This document shows positions 34,645 to 46,100 of a stretch of DNA of 64,000 nt, one piece after another. The notes under the pieces were generated by a model, which did no database searches, was not told where the DNA came from, and saw only the letters and a list, made by a program, of their open reading frames with translations. This stretch comes from Datura wrightii (Eukaryota; Streptophyta; Magnoliopsida; Solanales; Solanaceae). The position numbers and the translations under genes were made by a program. The DNA is taken from contig JASDFA010000010.1 of the NCBI GenBank assembly GCA_035772735.1, positions 155,684,501 through 155,748,500 on the forward strand, in the 5' to 3' direction. The stretch's first letter is position 1. Each line of letters opens with the position of its first letter.

Positions 34645-37600
34645 GTAAGTATCGACTTCCTTTATCTACTTGTTTATTGATGGATCACGTTGTTTGAATC
34701 GCACAAGAATATGGATCTAGGGTTTTTTAATTGAGCTCGGAGATAAAAGTTGTTCTTTTTCGTTTTAAAGGATTTCGATCAGTTGCTTGTGATTTCGTAA
34801 AGCAACTATAAAAGCTATGCTTGTTAATAGAGTAGGTGATTTTTAGTTAGCTCCTAGTTCTTTGTTTGTCTTGTTTGGAGAGCTGGGCTAGTATCCTTTT
34901 TGTAGAGAATTCAGTTTATTCGTGATTATACATTCACGCGTTTGTTTTTTTCTGGCTTCTTGTTGCTTCAAGTTTTTGAGTTTTTAAAGATTATGAAATG
35001 GACCTAAATATAGAGGAATAGATATAGAGGTTGCTGACCCAACTATTTTAGGATTGGAGTTGTTGGTTTTTGTTGTTGTTGTTGTATGTTAACTCAGAAT
35101 GGTGAATAGGTTCCTGTAGACTCCATTTATCACTTGGTATGAATATGTCTAGTACAGAGGAAGAAAGAAAGATGAAAAAAAAATCAATTGCATGTTGGAC
35201 AGAAGACTTTGAACTTAAGTTTCCAATGAGGGAAAATAGATTCATTGCTTGTCATTGTTACTGTTAGTTGGTTTGTCAAGATTCTCGTACTCTTGCTTCC
35301 CTTTTTCTGAAAATTTTCTAAGTTCTGATCTGTAATGTCTTCATCTTCGTTCCTTTGTACACATTATAGCTTTCTATATGTTCAGTATTTTATCATTTAA
35401 AAGCTTACGAGCAGCTGAGGTTTTAGTGAATTCATAGTTGTTCCTTCACCAAGTCTCTGATCATGGGCTTATGAATGAGAATCTTACTTGATTAAATGAA
35501 AATACCACTCTGATCTTGAGCTTAAAGTCATTTGCTCTTTCTTTCCCAGAGCCCCGCCAATAAAAAGATTTTTAAAAGTTACACTTCATCGGGCTCAATT
35601 TAAAAAGCAGTTACTCAAGTATTTAACTCTAGACTTTCCCGGTAGTCGGGTTTTCTGTCAACTGGAACTAGTTGTTTGTTGGTCCTGGATTATTTTTTAT
35701 TACCAATCATTTCATTTGGGTGATTGTATTAAAACTTAATCCATCAAATGTCAAGAAAGTATTTTTTGTTGCCGGGGCTAAATCCTTTGATCTCACGGAA
35801 TATGCTTCGTCCTATGACATATGGTACAATTTGGTAGAGAGGAGAAGAAACTTCGTAAGGTGGTTGACAATCAGCAGATGGGTCCTGATATGGGTATGCC
35901 AGAAGATGATTGCTGCATCAGAAGGATCTGGGAACATACTCAGGAGAAGGAACATTCAGAGTGTATTCAGTAACTCAGAATTTTAATCTTCTTGGAAGAT
36001 TTGTGCCTATCGGTAGGAAACAGAAGCAACATTATCATCCTGGAATTTTCCTAACACATGCTTGGGTTAATATGACTCAAAAAATACAAAAAATTATAGA
36101 GAAAACCAGATTACTGAAGGGGAACCAACCACAAAACTATGCAGAGGCAGTGAAAACTCAAGAGATGATTTGGAAGTCACATGGGGCTGAAAGATAGGAG
36201 CTAGTTAGAGTCTAAAATCACTGTTGGATAAGAAAATCATTGAACAAAAGAGGGAGTCCCTTCCAAATTGCTTGTTGAGGGAGATTCGAGGGTGTTCACC
36301 AAGATATCCTAACAGGCTCAGAACTGGGAAGATGGGTTCACAACATTTGTAAGGTTTCCGGTAGCGCAAGTCCTCAAAATGGAAGGGTTTAATTTTATCT
36401 TCGAACTATCATCTAAGGAGGAATCTCATTGAATCAAAAGAATATGAAGATGGAAAACATGGAACTTAAGCTGGATTGGTGGTCAACAACGACGGGATTT
36501 GTCTCAGACAATAATACACCAAAATGGTGTTGGATTAGGTTGTTGAGTACACTTTTACACCTATGAATCACAATACTTTCAGAGAAATTGGTGAAAAATG
36601 TGCAGTTGATTGAAAATAGAGGGAGAAGCTATTTTCAAGAGGTTACCTATAATAGGCTTGGATTCACGTCAAAAGCCTCTTAATTGAATTCTGACGACCA
36701 TTGTCTTGGTGGAAAAATGGACCTTTGGTTCTCCATTCATAGTCAAGAACCTTTGGATAATAGGGGTTTCTCGAAGAGAGACGCTGGTAGTTTTTTGAAT
36801 TTCAAATCTTATGGTGAGGTTACTAGGGCCAGGCGTAATGTATTTGGGTCGACAAAAGGGTAATAATAATGGGCTTGGGCAAGCAACAACGTTTAAAGTT
36901 TTTTAGGAGCCCAATCCTTTTGGACCTCTCTTACAGGTAAAAGAACCTATTATTCCAATACCTGAACCAACACTCAAATTGCAAAACAATCTAACCTAGC
37001 GAAATTATGTATTTCGACCTTGTCATCTAAGCCTCTTTTAGAATCAGTCTCTCAAATCGATCCTTTTCTCATCAAAGTCAAAGCCATGTCCAACAAATGT
37101 CTGACAATCCACCAGTTGCAATCTAGGTGTCTCCTCCATAGCTCATCTTCCTCGGAAGATATGTTAGAAGTAGTAATGAGCTGCATGCTAGACACCCAGA
37201 TGCTAAATCTTGTAAGTGATGAACTCGACAAGAACCTCAACCCATCACTACCTAGCAAGTTCATTTGTGTGAGTGATACCAAATTGATGAGGACACAATC
37301 GGAGGCAATTGAGACAGACATTACAACATAGCTTCGAAGAAAATTCCTTAAACTTAGCAAGCAAATGGGTTGAATTTTGAAGGCTTTGAGGGGGAAGCTA
37401 TACGGTTATTACCAAAATTGGTAACAATTGACTTCAGAAGAATACCAGAAGCTAAATTTGTAAATTTAGGTAGTACCAGAAAAGATGAGAATTGTGAGGT
37501 AAAGAACTTCGAAACATAAAATTTGGTAAGTGCAGTGACTGAGTCAAGGGAAATTACTCACTTTTGTTGAACCACGAAGCTGAATCTTATTACCCTGAAT

Positions 37601-40116
37601 GTGAAGGGCCTCAATAGTAGAGGAAAAAGATGGATGTTGAAAATGTTATTATGCAAGGAGAGAGCTAATATTTATCGTTTCTAGGAAACCAAATTTAATG
37701 TTATTTCTGCTACTATTATCAGACAGATTTGGCCAAATAGATGGACTGATTTTACCTACTTAGAAGCTGGATGAAGCAAATTGGGGGATTCTTGTTATAT
37801 GGGATAGGAGAGCTTGGAATGGGATTACAGCAGCTATTTGTCAATGGATTACAGTAGCTATTGGTCAATACAGTGTCACGGTCTATTTGAAAGCGTTGCG
37901 CAAAATTTCGGTTGGCATTTGAGAGGGATATACAGGCCATACAAGGGAAATGATAGAAAAAATTTACTGTTGGATATGGTGGCTACAAGAGGTTTAAGTC
38001 ATGATCCTTGGGTAATTGAGGGGACTTCACATTACCATATTTGCCGGGGGAAAGGAAAAACAACAACAAAAGAACTAGAGTTATGTTTAAGTTTTCAAGA
38101 TTTTCTGAGGAGCTTGGGTTGATTTATCCACCTTTTGTTTGGTAGCATTTTCACTTGGAACCGAGGTGAAGATGCCAATTCTTTTTCAGGAATTGATAAA
38201 TTCATGTTTTCAACAGAATGGGATGATGAATTTAGAGCCATAAGCAGTCCACACTTCTAAAATTACACACTTCTCTACAGTTACAAAGTGGAGCTTGGGA
38301 AAGAAATACAAATACTTCAAATTCAAAAAACGGTAGCTTGAAGAAAGAGGGGTTTGAGGAAATGATTAGTGGTTGACGGTCTTCTTTTACATTTTATGAA
38401 ATTACTAAAGGTGAAACTACAAGACTGAGCAGAGAACTACTGGAAATTTTGAATTGAGGGAAAATCAGTTACTATATAGATCTGAAATACTTGACGAAAC
38501 TGTGGAAAATGAATTCTTTGAGAAATATGTTTTTATGGGATGGTAGTGCAGGCAAGAAAATAATGCATCTGGTTAAGTGGTAGTGGGTGCTGAGTGATAA
38601 CAAGGGGGGTGTAATGGGTGTAAGAATATGAAATTACATAGTTTAAGTCTGCTTTTCATATGGCTTTGGAGGTATAACATGGGAGGCAGTTAAGTCTGGA
38701 AGGAGTTGATAAATGCTATCCATGGTAAAGAAGAGCAGAGAAATATTAAAGGGGGGAATAGGGAAGAGCATAAGTAAGCTTTTGGGAGAGTTCAACCAGT
38801 TTACCAGATTAGAGATAGGTAGTGGAACCAGAATCAGATTTTGGAATAGAGAGGAGCCAAAATTTAATTATTTTATGACAAATGATCACAATAAAATAAT
38901 TTGACCATGAGAAGTCGATCTGTGCCAAATAAGTTTTTATACTAATGCTCTCCTTTTCTGTGGTAATAAATATTTAAAAGGCGGGGGACGGAAGGAATAA
39001 CTTTTATGTTTGTTTTTTTCAATCTATGGATTTACAGTTTTTTGTAATCTACTTATGTTAGTGAAATTTGTATGGTTCGTTACTTTTCCCCTAGATCATA
39101 TGTCTTGACATATGCAACTTATGTTTTAGTTGATAATTGTAATCTTGATCACTTCAAACAAAAAGAAAAAGGATAATCCAGTTGGTATTTCTTTAGGATA
39201 TTATACTTCTGAGTTCGGTTAGTATCATAAGGATGTTCTGGGTCATTGTTTTAAGTAGGTAAAGTTGAACTAGTTAGTATTGAACAGTTAATTCCTTGTA
39301 GGTATGCACACTATTTATATGGTCTCCGTGTCTATTTATTTTTGGGTGTTTAGTTCACTTCTATGTCTCAATTGGATGAGATAGAAGTGACTCTTTCAAG
39401 ATCATGAAATGTTTTAAATTCGTTGCGTAGTATAAAAATGAAACAGCATTCACGTCTAGGTTATAGAAGTGACAAGTATTTTTAGAAGTGATTAGACCAA
39501 TGGCTTTACTTTGTTTCTTGTCAAATACATCTTATGATGAACCTAATCAATGTGATTTAAGTACTCCAAGTAGCATAATGTGTAGAATCACACAAGATTA
39601 ACCTATACTTTGTTATCCATTCTTGAGTCAGAATAGTGGTCTTTTTCATTTTTTATATCCTATCGTACATATTTCTTGTCACCTTAAGGTTTATTGCCTA
39701 TTTTGTTGGTTCTCTCTCTGCACAGAATTGTTAGTCTGCTTGAAGTCCTCCATCTGTTAAGTTACTTGAATTAATTTCTCTGAAACTCTATTAGTCATAA
39801 GAGAAATTAATGTCCTACGTCTACTAACATTTAATTCTTACCTTGCATTGCAGACTTTTATTTTACTTTGTATCTTGTTAATCACAGTCCAATAAAGTGC
39901 ATTGACGCCTAGCTATTGTTCAATTGATGCATTATTTTTCCTGTTATATAATTCTTGTTCCTTGTTTCTTTATACCAGCTAGTGGATGATCCAGGTCTTA
40001 GTTGTCGCCTTGGTGTGTAATGTGCAGTTTGATACTTTCCCATGCTTGCAAAAAAAATAATTCATTCAACTTTAGCAGTTAAAGTAATTTGCTTATTCGA
40101 GTGTTGTCTTCTGCAG
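34645..40116 (+). other. Inferred 5' UTR intron of CID4-C (5.5 kb)
   Basis: Donor gtaagt at 34645, acceptor ctgcag ending at 40116. Contains a degenerate LINE (about 35690-38930). Otherwise AT-rich sequence shared with the B and A copies. Confidence 0.5.
35690..38930 (+). mobile_element. Degenerate L1-type LINE in the 5' intron of CID4-C
   Basis: ORF1-like pieces: AGAKSFDLTEYASSYDIWYN (35778-35837), then LGRFVPIGRKQKQHYHPGI and QKIQKIIEKTRLLKGNQPQN. ORF2 starts near 37580 (LITLNVKGLNSRGKRWMLK), with endonuclease pieces to 38230 (GIYRPYKGNDRKNLL; FTWNRGEDANSFSGIDKF). Sequence then jumps to the RT/zf-RVT border (FLWDGSAGKK-like, 38520; IGKSISKLLGEFNQFTRLEI, 38758-38817). The RT core is deleted. 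It is shared in part with the B copy and the window start, so it is older than all duplications in view. Confidence 0.7.
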
Positions 40117-40178
40117 TGTATAGACTGAACCCAAGCTTAACTGCATCTCACCTATAAATCAACACATTATTCAGGAAG

Positions 40179-43100
40179 ATGCAGCAACCCGTGCAGCCAA
40201 GGCCTTCTGCCAATGCATATGGCCATCGTAAAGTTGATAGAGAAATGGATAATAGGTTGGAGAATAAAGTGCAATCTGGAAAAACTACTTCCCGTCAATT
40301 TACATGTGTAGGTGAGAGCCACTGACTTAGGATTGTTTATGATTTCTTCCCTAATTCTAACTCCAAGTGTTCCAGGTAAAGGGGGAGCATCTCAAAGCCT
40401 GTCACGTGATCGACTAGTTTTTTTAAGTGCTTGTCTTATTGGACATCAAGTGGAAGTACAAGTGACGGATGGATCAGTGTTTTCAGGGATACTTCATGCT
40501 GCAAACGGTGAAAAAGATTTTGGTATGTTAGAAAAGTTTAACTTAGACTGTAGGGTTTTTTGGGGTATTGATTGAAGACTCTGAACATTGTTTTGGCATA
40601 TGTACAACTATTTTATATTTAACATTAGCTTTCTTCGTTTCACTTGGCACAGGTATTATTCTGAAAATGGCCTACTTGATAAAAGATAGTTCTGAGGGGA
40701 TGAAGAATACTTCTGAAACTTTTAGCAAGCCTCCATCAAAGACTTTGATAATACCGGGTGAAGAGTTTGTACAAGTTAGAGCAAAGGTTTGTGTGCAACT
40801 GTTATAGTTCTTTCTAGCAATTACTTTATGCACTGTCTGATTTCAACAATGACAATACTTTAAATAATCAATCAAACAAATCAGATCACAGAATATGATG
40901 GTGATGGTCTTTCATGGAAGACCTTTATATATCATATCTAATTAATTTTTGACTCAGATTGTTGTGACTTTCAATTAGTTTTAGTTATAGTAATGATGCT
41001 CTATTGCTTTGGAGTAGGGTGTGCCTACAACTTTAGATGGCTTCAGAACAGAATTCATGCTGGAACAGCAGCAGGAACTTTTGACAGATTCATGTATTTC
41101 ACAACCTCAGCATATTGAGGTAGAGCGGCAGTTGGAACGCTGGGTACCTGATGATGATGCTCCTGAATATCCTGAACTAGACAATATATTTGATGGCCAA
41201 TGGAATAGGTTTAGCTCACATCTTTTCCTTTGATTGTTAGAGGATGTTTTAGCTATCTGTAGCCTATATTGCGGGATCCTTCAAAATCCTTGCCGTGCCA
41301 CTGTCGATTTGACACGATTTCGGTTTGGGTGATTGATCTGCTTTAGATTTGACCAACCTAACTTGGGTGCTTTGACTACACCTATGGCCAAGAAGTATAG
41401 GTTGATTAGGTATTTGGTTTGGTTTCCGGTTTATGCCATATAAATATATTATCATGAAGTACTAGAACACTTTTGTAGTATACGTGATAACTTATGGATA
41501 AAAAATAAGTGTTTACAAAGAATTTAATTTTACTGCCTTAATTTAATAACTTCAATTAATTGACGAAATATATACTTATATATGTCGTAATATACATTTC
41601 TTGATTGTATCTTAACTCCCATACCCAGTGTCCTATCATTACCCCCGAGTCCTAAGATTAAAAATATTAATGCTATACTTATATCAATTTATAATTATGT
41701 AATATTCATTTTTATTTAACTTAATAGAAGATGTGGATTTAAGTAGTTACTGCCACCTATGGGCTGTGGTGAAATTAACATAAAAAAAATTCTTCGCTTA
41801 CATTATCAACTTCTTATAGAATTATTATCCTGTGCTCTTACTCTTGTGGTAATAGAGTCTTCCTATGGTTAAATAAAAGAACTCTCGTGATACTTCTAAT
41901 GGGATGGTTATGTTAGTCGTTCTTGAGCATCACGTTCTTAAAAGCCTATGTTCTCTATTAATCCATGCAGATCTAGCGGAAAAACTGGAAGAATGGGACA
42001 AAAAGATCCTTATAGGCAACACAAGCTAGTGGGATTAAGTCTTATTCTTGATATTATGCTTACTTTAGGTCCAATGTGTTTAGGAGTCTCTTTGGTCCAC
42101 TTAGAGACTTGTGTTAGCAGGAAATGTAAATTCTTGTATAGAGAACCCCAAGTTTTTAAATATTCGGATGAAATCAGTCTAAATAGAGTGAAATGGACTG
42201 TGAGAATTTTTATGCCGACTCCTCCCATCTTGGGATTGAGACAGTATTTTATTTTCTTGATCCTGTCCCTCTCATGCATACTTTCTACATCATTTGTCTC
42301 ACTGCTACTCTTTCTGTCACAGTGTCTTTTTCTTATCCAAAGCATATTCCTCCTCTGTCGTGGAAGTGTTGTTTGTGAAGTTCTTCCTTTAATAGGCATC
42401 TCTTTTTCTCTAAAGCTAAGTAAATATGAGTTCCAAAAAGAAAAAAAAAACCTAAGTTAATACAAATTGATTCTGAAGACTGACGTTGAGTTGGATTTCG
42501 CCAGATATTAGCGCTGGAAAAGTTCTTCTGGTTTAATTATTATATTGCTCCCAAATTGCGTTTCAAGTTATTTCAACTGTCTTTGAAGTACAGTATTTCT
42601 TGGTGAAAAGGGTTAGTTCCTTCTGTAACTTTTTTGTTTTATGCGGGTAATCACCAAAAGGAGGAAAAAGGTGTCATTCCCTAGTCTAAAGATCACATCT
42701 ACTTGTTATAGCACCTTATTGCATTTTAATTCTGGACAAGTGCCCCTTTCTGTTCTCTGTCAATGGAAGATGAATGCATGGAAAGGTGTGCTTCATTATT
42801 GTATCCCTCATTTATAATTAATATATGGTCTACTAGACTCTCTTTGTGTTGTTATACTTTTGCTAATTGTAATTTTTCGCATGCTATAGTAGTCATCTAT
42901 AGATTTTTTCGTTATAGTTGCTTCAACCTCTACAATGTGTGTGTTTGTCAGGGGCTGGGATCAATTTGAAGCCAATGAAAGACTGTTTGGAGTTAAAATA
43001 AGCACATTTGATGAGGACCTTTATACGACAAAGCTTGAGATAGGTCCTCAGATGAGTGAGTTGGAAAAAGAAGCTCTAAGAATAGCTAGAGAAATTGAGG

Positions 43101-46100
43101 GTGAGGATACACGTGATCTTCATCTAGCAGAGGTTGGGGTAATTGCTTTCTTTATACAGAGCCCTTGATTTCTTGGTGATTCTTCTCTACTTCTTTCGTT
43201 CTAATTTTAGTTGCATTGTTTGGAATTTTTTTTCATAGGAGAGAGGTATTCAACTTCACGCGAACCTAGAAGTTGATGAAGAAACCAAATTTTCCGCAGT
43301 TGTCAGAGAGGTTGATGATAGCGGCTATGATGACTGTGAGGACATTTTATTCGATTCACGTAATGATGAAACATTTCATGGTATATCTGGTGCTATGGGC
43401 AAGTCATCTACTGACATGAACCGAAGGAAAATGAATGATGTTGCACAAGTTTCTTCAAGATCTTCCTCCATGGTACAAGTTTGTTCACCTGCATTCGTTA
43501 TTCTGTGTAAGAATTGTTCTTTTGCAGTACTGGGCCTTTTTCCTTCTGTAAGTGATTGTGGGTTCTGTTTCACAGTTTGTATAATTTGTAATTTCTTATA
43601 TGAAATCCAAGGCATTAACGTAAGATATGGATGAGACAGGAAGTCTAATGTCATATTAGTCAAATATCTCAAGCTAGTTAGAAAAAATTTAAATTTTAAT
43701 TTGTTAGTGTGTACTAGTGCTGGTAAATATGAGAGTTATCCACATCTTAGACCAAACACTTTCAGAGTGAATCATGTGGTTTAAGAGCCTGTAAATAATA
43801 CTTTAGCTTCTGTGTACTTGATTATAGTAAATCAGAAGCTAATTATATGACGTGTTTTAGTATTTCTATGCTTATCTTGTCCATAGGGTGAAGTGCAATC
43901 TTCCCTGTTAAGTACCAGCAGGGATGTCTATCAGACTTGTTATGATGATCATTCGAACCAGTCATCAGCTGAAGTTGTCCCTAAAGGTGCCTCTATCTTA
44001 AACAGGTTTGCTATAATCATTCCTTTCTACCATGGTGATATTTTTTATCCCTCGGGCTGTAAAATCTATTTTCTGGTACCTCGACTAGTAGTTTTTAAAA
44101 GATAATGTTAGCATTGTTAGTAATCTCATTTATCATCTCTCTAACTGAAATTAACTTTTTAGGGGACTCAAAGGCCTGTTTAGTGAGAATACTGGAGCAA
44201 GTTGCAATAAGGAGGATACGAGAAATCAAATGGTTGGCTAATCTCTGACTTCCATAATGCTTATTGTTTTCATTTTAACTTATTATTGATGTTGTCTACT
44301 TTTTCTTGGAAAACTTTCTTATGGTTGGCATTCCTTGTTTCATGTAGATAGCTGAAGAGGCTCAAACGTCAGTATTGGAAGGTGAGTATGTCTTGTGAGC
44401 TGGAGTAGTCAAACATTTCATGTGAACTCCTGCGGATAGAAGTTTTTAATTATTTCCCTTGCATTGAAAATAGTGGACGCTTAGCCAACAATATTTGCAT
44501 TTGTCGTTTATTCGGCTAATTCATCTCTGTAAAACAACTATACCTCAGTTCCAAACAATTTATGTCGGCTATCTCTGTGAATGAGCAGGAAAAATCTATT
44601 TTCGTAATATATAGACCGTTTGCCTTGTTTCATTTATTATTTGCAGTATCAGCACTATAGCAAAAGAAAAATTATCACAAGTAACAATTTTATTTATTTA
44701 TTTATTTATTTTTGGGGGGTTTGGTTTATAAAGATGCTATTTCCTGAAACTGAATGTATCAATTCATCTTTGTGTACTTTCAATTCATGGCTAGATTGTT
44801 TTCTCCAGTACTCTTTAATACTCTCGAACTAGAAATTTCTTAATAATTTAATGTGTCAGCAGGTGATGGCACAATTAGTTCCTAGTCAATTGACCTCTCT
44901 GAGCTTTGGAGATATTAGCTTGTAATTTTATGCTAAGGTACTAAGAGGAGCTAGTATGGCCCTAACTAAACTTTTGAGAGAATTTAGTTGAGATGGTTTT
45001 TCAAGATGCTAAGGTATACACAGGCATAAAAGCAAGCAGATACATTGTTGCAGATAAAGGAAACAGACTTTTAGCTTTTAAAAGAAATGGAATAGAAAAT
45101 TATACTATTAAACTTTCTCAAAATGCTAATCTAAGCCGACACGAAACTGGAGGTTTTCCTTTTTTATCAGGGAAAAAATGGAGGTTATTTTTGCAACAGA
45201 AGTATTGAAGTTACCTCTAAACATGATACATTAAAATATTCTTCATTAAAAAAAAAAATACATGATACCTTAAGATCATTTATTTAAGCATAGAAGAGAG
45301 TAATCACTTGTAAATAAAGTAAAAGAGAACATTTAACTTATTAAAAGGAAAACAAGAAATCTCTAATATTAAAAATTTCTTGAAATGGCTCGTGAGGCTA
45401 TGGTAAGTGAAAGTGTTAAAAGTGGGTGGGGTAGACCTAAAATCACATGGAAGGAAGTTATCTCAAAAGACCTGCAGATGTTTGGTTATCAATGCAGACT
45501 TAGCTTAAAGATAGGGTACAATGGAGGAGAAAGGTCCATATTGGTGATAGTTACTTGTTGAAGATAGGTTTTAGACTTGTTAGAGAACGTTTGTTTAGTA
45601 ACAATGACAACAAGAACAAACCTACTATAATCCCACAGGTGGGATCTGGGAGGAGAGAGTAGTATGTACTCAAACCTTATCCCTATCTTATGATAGCAGA
45701 GAAGTTGTTTTTGATAGACACTCGGCTCAAGGAGAGATGAAAAAAAGGCAGTAATAACAAAGATTAACAATATCAACATATTAAGATAAACAAAGCAAAA
45801 GAAACAATCAGGTAGTACTATAGATCTAAGAATAAGCAAAAGTAAAAATAATTCTCCTGGTACAGAAAAGAAATACGCTTGACAACCTACTGATCCTCTA
45901 CCCTAATTCTCGACCTCCACACCCTTCTATCAAGGGTCGTGTTCTCGGTTAGCTGAAGTTGGCAACTTGAAGAAATGGAATTCATACAGCCGACCTCAAA
46001 TTGTTTAGGGGACTGAGGTGTAGTCGTTGTTAAGTTGTGCAAGGAAAACAAGTTGTTCAGCGTATGGAATTGCAAGTTTTGCTGCAGAAGTGGTGAATCC

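Noticed and set aside
41948..42460. 170-aa open frame in CID4-C intron 4
   Set aside because: No domain, no homologous copy in CID4-A, no codon bias I can see, and an antisense frame of 129 aa overlaps it; treated as chance within non-coding sequence.
43376..43672. Antisense 98-aa frame over CID4-C exon 6
   Set aside because: Shadow of the real exon on the plus strand.
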